Source of the DNA: JAGQTE01 sp964648005
Lineage (GTDB): Bacteria; Actinomycetota; Acidimicrobiia; Acidimicrobiales; Acidimicrobilacustridaceae
Direction: 5' to 3'
Assembly: GCA_964648005.1 (NCBI GenBank)
Contig: CAZYKR010000145.1
Location: 1-11,176 of the forward strand
Length of the DNA stretch: 11,176 nucleotides
Notes under the pieces: generated by a model
Seen by the model: the letters and a program-made list of their open reading frames with translations, nothing else
The model's database searches: none
Told to the model about the DNA's origin: nothing
Made by a program: the position numbers and the translations under genes
Shown: positions 1 to 6,197 of the stretch, in pieces
Layout: every line of letters starts with the position of its first letter
How positions within the stretch are numbered: position 1 is the stretch's first letter

Positions 1-42
1 CCTGCTTGCACGCTGGCCCTCGGTCGAGCAGCTTTGGCCCCG

Positions 43-255
43 ATGCGTCGCACCTCGCTCGCGCTTGGGCTGTGCCTTGCCGCGGCGTGCGGCGCGCCCG
101 GCCCGCTGCGCACCGGCGCTGGACCTGCCGCCACGGCGTCGGTCTCGAGCGCGCCCGCGAGCGCGGCGTCCGCGCTGCCGCCGCTCGCCGAGCGCGAGCG
201 CGCCCTGGCCGAGGCGCTGAAGCGCGACGTCGTGGCGCTGGCCGTGAAGATCGGC
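43..255 (+). CDS. Lipoprotein N-terminus, truncated (possible M28-type peptidase)
   Basis: Only the first 71 codons are recognisable. ATG 43 is preferred over TTG 34 because it puts a twin-Arg, hydrophobic signal segment at the very start (M-R-R-T-S-L-A-L-G-L), followed by LAAAC with Cys16 as the likely lipidated residue. An Ala/Ser/Pro-rich linker follows, then a charged helix ending in DVVALAVKIG at about residues 62-71. From memory, this resembles the start of the zinc-peptidase domain in myxobacterial M28 lipoproteins, where IG is usually followed by a PRN-like motif; the assignment is an inference. Beyond position 255 the frame stays open to 315, but the residues are antisense to a recognisable ABC exporter, so the lipoprotein is cut off here. 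Style and linker differ from the rest of the window, which fits foreign or misjoined DNA. Confidence 0.45.
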
Positions 256-262
256 ACCAGGT
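243..262. other. Probable chimeric junction
   Basis: Two unrelated protein-coding sequences on opposite strands both lose sense within these bases. To the left, the plus strand encodes a lipoprotein up to KIG (ending 255). To the right, the minus strand encodes an ABC exporter up to YLVP (ending 252). The bases atcggcacc (250-258) can be read as part of either gene, so a short microhomology may lie at the join. This may be an assembly or library chimera, or a real illegitimate recombination; the sequence alone does not decide. Confidence 0.55.
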
Positions 263-779
263 ACACGACGTTGTTGAGCTGGCCGAGATCGGTGACGGCG
301 CGGGTGACGACCTGACCGGTGGCCTCGTCGCGCTCGTCGAGGCTGCCCGACACCAGCGAGCGGTGCAGCGTGGTGCGCACCCGGTAGTCGATCATCCACC
401 GGACCCGCGTCATCATCAGCACGGCGCCGATGGTCAGCGTCACGTGGGCGACGCCGAGCACCGCCATGCGCACGACGAGCGGACCGAGCGGTTCGGACTG
501 GGCGTCGACGCCCTGGTCGATGACGGCGACGGCGGCCTGGCCCAGGGCGATCTGGGCGACGAAGCCGACGCCGCTGATCGACACGGCCGCCCACAGCCAC
601 CATCGCTGCTCCTGGACGACCTGCCACAGCAGCGTCCGCGCCGGGGCGCGCCCGAGGATGTGCGCCAGCAATCGACGCACCGACACACGCCGCCGCCGCG
701 GCTTCTGTTCGGTCCCCCCGGACCCGGATGCTGCGATCGCCCGTACCTCCCCCTGGCTCGGACCCGCAGAGCCTCCCAC
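249..779 (-). CDS. ABC exporter, N-terminal transmembrane fragment (3' truncated)
   Basis: This is the amino-terminal part of a fused-type ABC exporter, a membrane protein that would pair two six-helix domains with ATPase domains; the ATPase part is missing. Reading from GTG 779 gives 177 codons: a basic, Gly/Ser-rich start with KPRRRR, helix 1 around WLWAAVSISGVGFV, helix 2 around PLVVRMAVLGVAHVTLTIG, then RVRWMIDYRVRTTLHRSL and ATGQVVTRAVTDLGQLNNVV. The last stretch matches the family's G-x-x-x-[ST]-R-x-x-x-D-x-x-x-[LI] intracellular loop. Sense is lost after YLVP, where the lipoprotein sequence begins. The frame stays open upstream, so GTG 830 is an alternative start, but it would abut the divergent gene starting at 831. 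No convincing Shine-Dalgarno was found. The substrate is unknown. Confidence 0.7.
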
Positions 780-830
780 GGCCTGCCGATGGCCGACGTA
801 TGGCGAGGCCGACCGCGCGAACCTGAGCAC

Positions 831-1316
831 ATGGGCATCGACCGGACTCCTGAGCGGCGGTGGGTTCGTCGAGTCCGGGCGTGGGCTGTCGCCACGCTCG
901 CCGCCGTGCTTCTGCTCGCCGGCGTGACGCTCGTGGCCGCGCCTGGCCTGCGTGCAGGGAAACTGGGGCGTGGAGGTGTACGGCTCTACCGATGCTTCCC
1001 GCTCGGCGGGTCGTTGCCCGTCGATGTGCCGGGCATGGTCGGCTTCACGTTCCGCGAGTTCCGTCCCGGCGTGCTGCTCGCGGTGCTCGATGGCGACCAG
1101 GTGGTGGTGGCCGCGGAGGTGCACGACGCGGCTGGCGCCAGTCGGGGAGTCGCCGTGTGGGTCGCGGCGCAGCGATTCGGCGAGCCGCGTCGACCGATGC
1201 GCGCCGCGAACGACGTGGCGCGCGCCGTCGCCGAGAACCCCGATGGCACCGTCGAGAGCGCCGGCTGGGCCGGCGACGCCGCGACGGACTGCGTGCGTCG
1301 GTATCCGCAGCCCTAG
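831..1316 (+). CDS. Small membrane-anchored or secreted protein, unknown function
   Basis: The 161-residue product begins with a basic stretch (ERRWVRRVR), followed by one hydrophobic helix at about residues 18-38 (AWAVATLAAVLLLAGVTLVA), so it is probably anchored with the rest outside, or exported. The remaining domain holds alternating hydrophobic segments such as VPGMVGFTFREF, GVLLAVLDGDQVVVAAEV and RGVAVWVAAQRFG, suggesting a small beta-rich fold. Two Cys residues, one in YRCFPL and one near the end in DCVRRY, could pair outside the cell. I do not recognise the family. ATG 831 was chosen because the preceding open frame is antisense to the ABC exporter and contains no protein-like signal. 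No Shine-Dalgarno is visible. The gene is divergent from the exporter fragment and converges on the next gene with a 12-bp gap. Confidence 0.6.
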   Translation: MGIDRTPERRWVRRVRAWAVATLAAVLLLAGVTLVAAPGLRAGKLGRGGVRLYRCFPLGGSLPVDVPGMVGFTFREFRPGVLLAVLDGDQVVVAAEVHDAAGASRGVAVWVAAQRFGEPRRPMRAANDVARAVAENPDGTVESAGWAGDAATDCVRRYPQP

Positions 1317-1328
1317 CGCACGGCCGGC

Positions 1329-1778
1329 TCAGGTGCCCGAAACGAGGCGTTCGAAGAAGGGTCGGTTGAACTCGCCGAAGCCGGCGGAGATCGACTCGAG
1401 GGCGATCGTGGTGCCGTCGGAGAAGACCAGGTCGAGCTGATCGAGGACGGATCCTTGCGCGACGCGCGCCGCGAAGACGCTGCGCGGGAAGGTCGCGACG
1501 TGGGCCTTGACCTTGATTCCGAAACCCTTCGGCTTCACGTCGAACACGTGCAACACCGTCGGCGTCAGCGCGTAGACGCCGACGCGGGGCAGGTGCATGG
1601 CCTCCTTGTTGGCGGCCGATTGCATGGCTGCGCTGGCGAGCATCGACACGGCCGCCATGGACGCGGCGCCGACCGACCCGCGCGGTTGCAGCTGCGCCAC
1701 GGCGATGATCGGCTCGGTGACCAGGGGCTGCACGGTTGCGGCCCACTTGGCGCGGTACTTCTCGTTGCGGTCAGCCAC
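1329..1778 (-). CDS. Conserved-looking hypothetical protein, 149 residues
   Basis: I do not recognise this family. From GTG 1778 the protein starts MADRNEKYRAKWAATVQPLV. A small-residue-rich, moderately hydrophobic stretch follows (GSVGAASMAAVSMLASAAMQ, about residues 34-53), which may be a weak membrane helix or an amphipathic packing helix. The C-terminal half (PRVGVYALTPTVLHVFDVKP, then FSDGTTIALESISAGFGEFN) reads as a beta-sheet domain, reminiscent of the small PH-like domains that report on a value, with strands separated by turns; that comparison is an inference. No catalytic motif is apparent. The start is divergent from the P450 start with 19 bases between them, leaving little room for separate promoters. 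No Shine-Dalgarno precedes GTG 1778, so the start is moderately certain. Confidence 0.6.
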   Translation of the reverse strand: MADRNEKYRAKWAATVQPLVTEPIIAVAQLQPRGSVGAASMAAVSMLASAAMQSAANKEAMHLPRVGVYALTPTVLHVFDVKPKGFGIKVKAHVATFPRSVFAARVAQGSVLDQLDLVFSDGTTIALESISAGFGEFNRPFFERLVSGT

Positions 1779-1785
1779 GGCTGCG

Positions 1786-1791
1786 TAGTGT
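1786..1791 (+). promoter_or_regulatory. Candidate -10 element for a leaderless P450 mRNA
   Basis: TAGTGT fits the TANNNT pattern and lies 6 bases upstream of ATG 1798, so transcription could begin at the start codon. No Shine-Dalgarno precedes the ATG. A poor -35 match (TTGCGG, 1765-1770) sits at a short 15-base spacing, inside the divergent gene. Weak evidence only. Confidence 0.25.
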
Positions 1792-1797
1792 GGCGCA

Positions 1798-3060
1798 ATG
1801 CTCGACGCCGTGCCCGCGGAGCTCGACGACATCGACCTCACCGACATCGACCTCACGGATCTCGACCGCTTCGCCCACGGGTTCCCGCACGACGTGTTCG
1901 TCCGCCTGCGCCGCCACGCGCCGGTGTGGTGGCATCCGCCGACACCGACGACCCCCGACGGTGAGGGGTTCTGGGTGCTGGCGCGCCACGCCGACATCCA
2001 CGCCGCCGCCGGCGACGCCGCCACCTTCTCGTCGGCCACCGGCCCGGGGCGCACCGGCGGGGGCTCGCTCATCGAGGACATGCCCAACGAGCTCGTGGCC
2101 GGGGTGCTGTTCAACATGATGGACGATCCGCGCCACCACGCCATCCGCAAGCTGGTCATGCCGTCGGTGGCGCCACGACGGATGCGCGAGCTCACCGACG
2201 ACCTGCGGGCGCGCACCAGCGCCATCCTCGACGCCGTCGCCCCGGCCGGTGCGTGTGACCTGCTGGTCGACGTGGCGGCGGAGCTGCCGTTGCAGGCCAT
2301 CGCCTGGCTGATGGGCATCCCGCAGGAGGACCGCCACCAGCTCTTCGCCTGGGCCAACGCCTTCTTGGACTACGACGACCGCGAGCTCGGCGAGGCGAGC
2401 CCGAAGATGGTCGAGGCGCAGGCGGCGCTGTTCGACTACGGCACCCGCCTGCTCGCCGCCAAGCGCGCCGACCCCGGCGACGACATCGTGTCGATCCTGG
2501 CGACCGGCACGATCGACGGCGACCCGCTCGGCGAGCTCGAGCAGCAGCTGTTCTTCTCGCTCCTCGTCGGTGCCGGATCCGAGACGACCCGCAACGCCAT
2601 CGCCGGCGGCGTGCTGGCGTTGCTGCAGCACCCCGACCAGCTGGCGGCACTGCGGGCCGACCGGTCGCTCCTCGACGGCGCCGTCGAGGAGATCCTGCGT
2701 TGGACCACCCCGGACCCGTACAACCGCCGCACCGCTACACGCGACGTGATCGTCGGCGAGCAGCGCATCGCCGCCGGCGAGAAGGTGACGCTGTGGTGGG
2801 CGTCCGCGAATCGGGACGAGGCCGTGTTCGACGAGCCGTTCCGGTTCGACATCGGGCGCGACCCGAACCCGCACCTGGCCTTCGGCCACGGCACCCACTT
2901 CTGCCTCGGCGCCCGCCTGGCCCGGATCGAGATCGCCGTCGTGCTCGACGAGCTGCTCGACCGTCTCGACGACCTGGCGCTCGCCGGCGAGGTCGAGTGG
3001 GTGCGTTCGAACAAGCACACCGGCATCCGGCACATGCCCGTCACCTACCGCGCCCGATGA
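1798..3060 (+). CDS. Cytochrome P450 monooxygenase
   Basis: The 420-residue soluble bacterial P450 uses electrons from a separate ferredoxin/reductase to hydroxylate a substrate. All hallmark motifs are intact: I-helix oxygen-activation motif AGSETT (259-264), K-helix E298-x-x-R301, and heme loop FGHGTHFCLG (362-371) with Cys369 as the iron ligand. NMMDDPRHHAIRKLV in the C-helix region is also typical. The overall style (DLTDLDRF, GEGFWVLARHADI, THFCLGARLAR) is closest, from memory, to actinobacterial CYP125/CYP142-type enzymes acting on sterol or lipid side chains; the exact subfamily and substrate are inference. Start ATG 1798 gives a normal length and includes a DIDLT tandem repeat near the N-terminus. 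The stop overlaps the start of the SulP gene by 4 bases, so the two are translationally coupled. No ferredoxin gene is present nearby. Confidence 0.95.
   Translation: MLDAVPAELDDIDLTDIDLTDLDRFAHGFPHDVFVRLRRHAPVWWHPPTPTTPDGEGFWVLARHADIHAAAGDAATFSSATGPGRTGGGSLIEDMPNELVAGVLFNMMDDPRHHAIRKLVMPSVAPRRMRELTDDLRARTSAILDAVAPAGACDLLVDVAAELPLQAIAWLMGIPQEDRHQLFAWANAFLDYDDRELGEASPKMVEAQAALFDYGTRLLAAKRADPGDDIVSILATGTIDGDPLGELEQQLFFSLLVGAGSETTRNAIAGGVLALLQHPDQLAALRADRSLLDGAVEEILRWTTPDPYNRRTATRDVIVGEQRIAAGEKVTLWWASANRDEAVFDEPFRFDIGRDPNPHLAFGHGTHFCLGARLARIEIAVVLDELLDRLDDLALAGEVEWVRSNKHTGIRHMPVTYRAR
1828..1857 (+). repeat. 15-bp tandem repeat encoding DIDLT-DIDLT
   Basis: gacatcgacctcacc is followed directly by gacatcgacctcacg, differing only in the last base. 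A partial third unit (gatctcgac, coding DLD) follows. It encodes residues 11-20 of the P450, in the poorly conserved acidic N-terminal segment, and keeps the frame, which is what replication slippage in a tolerant region would leave. Confidence 0.8.
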
Positions 3061-4733
3061 AGCTCGCTGACGTCGTCCCGGGCGTCGCCGCCGCCCGGAC
3101 CTATGAGAAGGCCTGGCTGCGCAGCGACCTCGTGGCCGGCCTGGTCCTCGCGGCCATCCTGATCCCGCAGGGCATGGCGTATGCCGAGCTCGCCGGTCTG
3201 CCATCGGTGACCGGCCTGTACACGACGGTCGCGTGCCTCGTCGGCTACGCCCTGTTCGGGCCGTCGCGGGTGCTGGTCCTCGGCCCGGACTCGTCGGTGT
3301 CACCACTGATCTTCGCCGCCATCACACCACTGCTCGTCGTCGACGATCCCACCTCGGCGATCGTCCTCGCCGGGATGCTGGCGGTCATCGTCGGTCTGGT
3401 CGAGATCGGCATGGGCCTCGGCAAGCTGGGCTTCATCGCCGACCTGCTCTCGAGCGAGGTGCAGGTCGGCTACATGAACGGCCTGGCCATCACCATCATC
3501 GTCGGGCAGCTGCCGAAGCTGTTCGGCTTCTCGGTCGACGCCGACACCTTCTGGGACGACCTCACGCAGTTCGTCGAGCACTTCGACGAGCGGGTGACCG
3601 AGGCGGCCGCCATCGGCATCGTGGCCCTGGCGATCCTTGTCGTGCTGCCCCGGGTGACGACCAAGGTCCCCGCCGTGCTGGTGGCGGTCGTGGGTGCCAC
3701 GGTTGTCTCCGCCGTCCTGGGCCTCGCCGACGACGGAGTGAAGACGGTTGGCATCCTGCCCGCCGGCGTGCCGGCGCCCTCGGTGCCGTTCACGCAGGTG
3801 TCCGACGTCATCCCGCTGTTCGTGGCGTCGATCGGCATCACGTTGGTGTCGATCACCGACACCATCGCCACCTCGTCGGCCTTCGCGGCGCGCCGGGGCG
3901 ACGAGGTCAAGCCGAACCAGGAGATGGTCGGCATCGGCGCCTCGAACATCTTCGCCGGGTGCTTCGGCGGCTTCGCCATCTCGACGAGCAGCTCGCGCAC
4001 GGCCGTCGCCGAGCAGTCGGGGGCCAAGTCGCAGCTGACCGGGTTGATCGGCGCCGCCGTCGTGCTGGCGATGCTGCTGTTCCTCAACGGCCTGCTGGCC
4101 CCGCTGCCGCAGGCGGCGCTGGCGGCGGTCGTGATCGCCGCCGCCCTGTCGTTGCTGGACCTGGCGTCGCTCCGCCAGTACCTGAAGGTCCGACGCAGCG
4201 CCTTCGTGCTGTCGATGGTGGCGGCGATCGGGGTGATCCTGCTCGGCGTGCTGCAGGGCATCGTGCTGGCGATCCTGCTGGCGGTGCTGCTGTTCTTCCG
4301 CCGCAGCTGGTGGCCGCACGGCGCCGTGCTGGGCCATGTCGACGACCTCGGCGGCTGGCACGACGTCACCACGAACGACGGCGCCGTCGAGCGCGACGGC
4401 ATCGTCGTGTACCGGTGGGAGGCGGCGCTGTTCTTCGCCAACGCCGGTGCCTTCCGCGACCAGATCCGGTCGTTGGCGCGGACGCGGTCACCTCGCTGGA
4501 TCGTGCTGCAGTGCGAGGCGATCACCGACATCGACGTGACGGCGGCGGGCCTGCTCGAGCAACTCGACCGCGAGCTGAACGACGAAGGCATCCACCTGGC
4601 GTTCGTGGAGATGCGTCACCGCCTGCAGGACCTGGTGCTGCGCTACGGCCTGTTCGAGACGCTCGACCGGGACCACTTCTACCCGTCGATCGAGGCGGCG
4701 CTGCGGGCGATCGACGGCGAGGGGCCGCCGTGA
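3057..4733 (+). CDS. SulP-family (SLC26-like) anion transporter with C-terminal STAS domain
   Basis: The 558-residue inner-membrane protein belongs to the SulP/SLC26 family, which moves sulfate, bicarbonate or dicarboxylates. Residues about 20-435 form the transport core, with the family signature AYAELAGLPSVTGLYTTV near the start, GPDSSVSPLIFAAI in the substrate-site region, and later SITDTIATSSAFAARRG and SNIFAGCFGGFAISTSSSRT. A FFRRSWWPHG border leads to a cytoplasmic STAS domain at about 445-552 (IVVYRWEAALFFANAG, then DIDVTAAGLLEQL with Asp493 and Thr495). The start ATG 3057 overlaps the P450 stop as ATGA, and no separate Shine-Dalgarno is seen, so translation is probably coupled. The stop overlaps the TetR start. 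There is no carbonic anhydrase gene beside it, so bicarbonate uptake is not specially supported; the substrate is unknown. Confidence 0.93.
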   Translation: MKLADVVPGVAAARTYEKAWLRSDLVAGLVLAAILIPQGMAYAELAGLPSVTGLYTTVACLVGYALFGPSRVLVLGPDSSVSPLIFAAITPLLVVDDPTSAIVLAGMLAVIVGLVEIGMGLGKLGFIADLLSSEVQVGYMNGLAITIIVGQLPKLFGFSVDADTFWDDLTQFVEHFDERVTEAAAIGIVALAILVVLPRVTTKVPAVLVAVVGATVVSAVLGLADDGVKTVGILPAGVPAPSVPFTQVSDVIPLFVASIGITLVSITDTIATSSAFAARRGDEVKPNQEMVGIGASNIFAGCFGGFAISTSSSRTAVAEQSGAKSQLTGLIGAAVVLAMLLFLNGLLAPLPQAALAAVVIAAALSLLDLASLRQYLKVRRSAFVLSMVAAIGVILLGVLQGIVLAILLAVLLFFRRSWWPHGAVLGHVDDLGGWHDVTTNDGAVERDGIVVYRWEAALFFANAGAFRDQIRSLARTRSPRWIVLQCEAITDIDVTAAGLLEQLDRELNDEGIHLAFVEMRHRLQDLVLRYGLFETLDRDHFYPSIEAALRAIDGEGPP

Positions 4734-5356
4734 GCCACCCCGGACCTCGTCGGCCGGCGGGCGCCCCGGTCGGCCCCGACGCCGTGCGCCGCGCCGTGCT
4801 CGACGCCGCCGCTGAGCTCTTCGGCCACCAGGGCGTGCAGGCCACCTCGTTGCGGGACATCGCCGCTGCCGCCGACGTGCAGCTGGCGCTGATCGCCCGC
4901 TACGTCGGCACGCGCCAGGAGTTGATCGTGGCCGTCTTCGACGACCTCGCCGCCAAGGTGGTCGCAGATCTCCAAGCGCAGCCGCTCGAGTCGCACGGCT
5001 TCGGACGGGACGCGACGGCGCTGCAGTTCACGGTGGTGCTCAGCTACCTGGCGGTGACCGGCAATCCGCACCTCGAGGCACGCGGCGCGGCGGCGAACCC
5101 GGTCGGGGTGCTGGCGGACCAGATCGTCGACCACTACGGCCTCGATGTCACCGCGGCGCGCCTGCGGGCGGCGCAGATCCTGGCCTCGGCGCTCGGCTGG
5201 CGCCTGTTCGAGCCGTACCTGTGCTCCGGCGCCGAGCTCGACGAGGCGGGTCTCGAGGCGGCACGCGCCGACCTCGTCCGCCAGCACCGCCGGACGGGCG
5301 CCACGCCCTACCCATCGCCGCCGGATCCCGCGTCCCGGAGGGCCTTGCCGAACTGA
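4730..5356 (+). CDS. TetR-family transcriptional regulator
   Basis: The 208-residue protein has the N-terminal TetR DNA-binding domain: AVLDAAAELFGHQGVQATSL at residues 22-41, then RDIAAAADVQLALIARYVGT (42-61), where the conserved Tyr58 sits in the recognition helix region. The remaining residues form a variable helical ligand/dimer domain with no recognisable ligand motif. GTG 4730 overlaps the SulP stop (GTGA) and gives a standard-length N-terminal arm; no Shine-Dalgarno is evident, consistent with coupling. Lying last in the operon, it probably controls the P450-SulP genes and so itself, possibly in response to the P450 substrate or the transported anion; this is inferred from position only. 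The C-terminus is Pro/Arg-rich (TPYPSPPDPASRRALPN) and probably disordered. Confidence 0.9.
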   Translation: MSHPGPRRPAGAPVGPDAVRRAVLDAAAELFGHQGVQATSLRDIAAAADVQLALIARYVGTRQELIVAVFDDLAAKVVADLQAQPLESHGFGRDATALQFTVVLSYLAVTGNPHLEARGAAANPVGVLADQIVDHYGLDVTAARLRAAQILASALGWRLFEPYLCSGAELDEAGLEAARADLVRQHRRTGATPYPSPPDPASRRALPN

Positions 5357-5373
5357 GGGGCCGGTCGTATTGT
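5345..5373 (+). promoter_or_regulatory. Candidate sigma-70-type promoter for the 5414 gene
   Basis: TTGCCG (5345-5350) and TATTGT (5368-5373) are spaced by exactly 17 bases, giving a start around 5380 and a leader of about 34 bases before ATG 5414. The -35 lies in the last codons of the TetR gene. A small inverted repeat, TTGT (5370-5373) and ACAA (5384-5387), overlaps the -10 and could be part of an operator, but the arms are too short to be convincing. Confidence 0.35.
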
Positions 5374-5413
5374 CAGCGCCCGTACAAAATCCCGATCGCC
5401 GCGAGGAGCGCCG

Positions 5414-5857
5414 ATGTCCATCACCGACGAGGCCGACGTCCATGGCCCCATCGATTTCCTGCTGCTGGAGTTCGATCCGGACAAGATGACCGGCGAGGCT
5501 GCCGACGCGCTGCTCGACCTGGTCGAAGGCGGCATCGTGCAGATCTACGACCTGCTCGTCATCGTCAAGGATGACGACGGCACGGTCCGGGGCATCGCCC
5601 TGACCGACGCCACCGAGGACGGCCTCGGCAGCTTCGCCGCCTTCGAGGGCGCCGGCTCCGGGCTGATCGGCGACAGCGACATCGCCGAGGCGGGCAATGC
5701 CATGCTGCCGGGCACCGCGGCGGCGCTGCTCGTGTACGAGAACACGTGGGCGCGGCCGTTCGTCGCCGCCGCCCGCAAGGCCGACGCGCAGGTCATCGCC
5801 AGCGCCCGGATCCCGGCCGACGTGTTGGCCGAGGTCCTCGACGAGCTCGAGAGCTGA
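5414..5857 (+). CDS. DUF6325-like (DUF1269-type) protein
   Basis: The 147-residue acidic protein opens with GPIDFLLLEFDPDKMTGEAA, then DLVEGGIVQIYDLLVIVKDD and DGTVRGIAL, and near the end has AALLVYENTWARPFVAAARK. From memory these match small actinobacterial proteins annotated DUF6325 or 'DUF1269 domain'; the role is not known. There is no signal peptide. The small-residue-rich centre (GSGLIGDSDIAEAGNAMLPG) resembles the glycine-rich loop in related stress-associated proteins, but no catalytic residue can be assigned. A strong Shine-Dalgarno (gaggag, 5403-5408) lies 5 bases before ATG 5414, unlike the upstream operon. It is followed after 13 bases by the SHOCT gene, and the pairing of these two families is common in actinobacteria. 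Confidence 0.8.
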   Translation: MSITDEADVHGPIDFLLLEFDPDKMTGEAADALLDLVEGGIVQIYDLLVIVKDDDGTVRGIALTDATEDGLGSFAAFEGAGSGLIGDSDIAEAGNAMLPGTAAALLVYENTWARPFVAAARKADAQVIASARIPADVLAEVLDELES

Positions 5858-5870
5858 GGAAGGAGCCACC

Positions 5871-6182
5871 ATGCCTGGATTGATCCGAGGGGTCGCCCGC
5901 ACCGCCGTCATCGCCGGCACCGCCACCGCCGTGAGCGGACGGGTGCAGCGGCGGCAGGCCGAGAAGTTCGCCACGCGCGACCAGGAGATCGCGGCCAACC
6001 GCGCCGAGGGGTACTACTCCGGCATGGAGCAGGCTGCAGCGCAGCAGGCTCCGCCGCCCCCGCCGCCGGCGGCAGCCCAGCCCGACATGGTCGCCCAGCT
6101 CAAGGAGCTGGCCGAGCTGCGGGACCAGGGCATCCTCACCGACGAGGAGTTCGCGGCCCAGAAGGCCAAGATCCTGGGCTGA
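5871..6182 (+). CDS. SHOCT-domain protein
   Basis: The 103-residue protein starts MPGLIRGVARTAVIAGTATA, a weakly hydrophobic segment that might associate with the membrane. A charged middle follows (RVQRRQAEKFATRD), then a proline run (QQAPPPPPPAAAQP) as a flexible linker. The C-terminal 30 residues, with LKELAELRDQGILTDEEF and then AAQKAKIL, are a textbook SHOCT motif, a short helical module found at protein ends and thought to mediate oligomerisation. The start is certain: aggaaggag (5857-5865) lies 5 bases before ATG 5871 and overlaps the stop of the DUF6325-like gene. The two are almost surely cotranscribed. It converges on the CoA-transferase gene with a 15-base gap. Confidence 0.9.
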   Translation: MPGLIRGVARTAVIAGTATAVSGRVQRRQAEKFATRDQEIAANRAEGYYSGMEQAAAQQAPPPPPPAAAQPDMVAQLKELAELRDQGILTDEEFAAQKAKILG

Positions 6183-6193
6183 CCCGCCGGGTC
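6181..6193. terminator. Short hairpin in convergent gap
   Basis: gaccc-gcc-gggtc is a perfect 5-bp stem with a 3-base loop, spanning the SHOCT stop and nearly all of the 15-base gap before the convergent CoA-transferase stop. It has no T-tract on either side, so it is at best a weak bidirectional terminator or an mRNA end stabiliser. Confidence 0.3.
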
Positions 6194-6197
6194 GGCC

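Noticed and set aside
6..830. Long plus-strand open frame upstream of the 831 gene
   Set aside because: It is antisense to the ABC exporter fragment, Arg/His-rich and low in protein-like signal; the open frame is an effect of high GC. Only the part from ATG 831 looks real.
1317..1328. Terminator between the convergent genes
   Set aside because: Only a short cggccg palindrome is present, with no stable stem or T-tract.
1771..3306. 511-codon minus-strand frame across the P450 gene
   Set aside because: It is antisense to a P450 with all hallmark motifs, and its composition is Arg/Gly/Val-rich without domains.
3300..4591. Two long minus-strand frames across the SulP gene
   Set aside because: They are shadows of the transporter; the products are His/Asp/Gln-rich or Ser/Thr-rich and match no fold.
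4679..5998. 439-codon minus-strand frame
   Set aside because: It covers the TetR and DUF6325-like genes in antisense, and has no domain or start signal.
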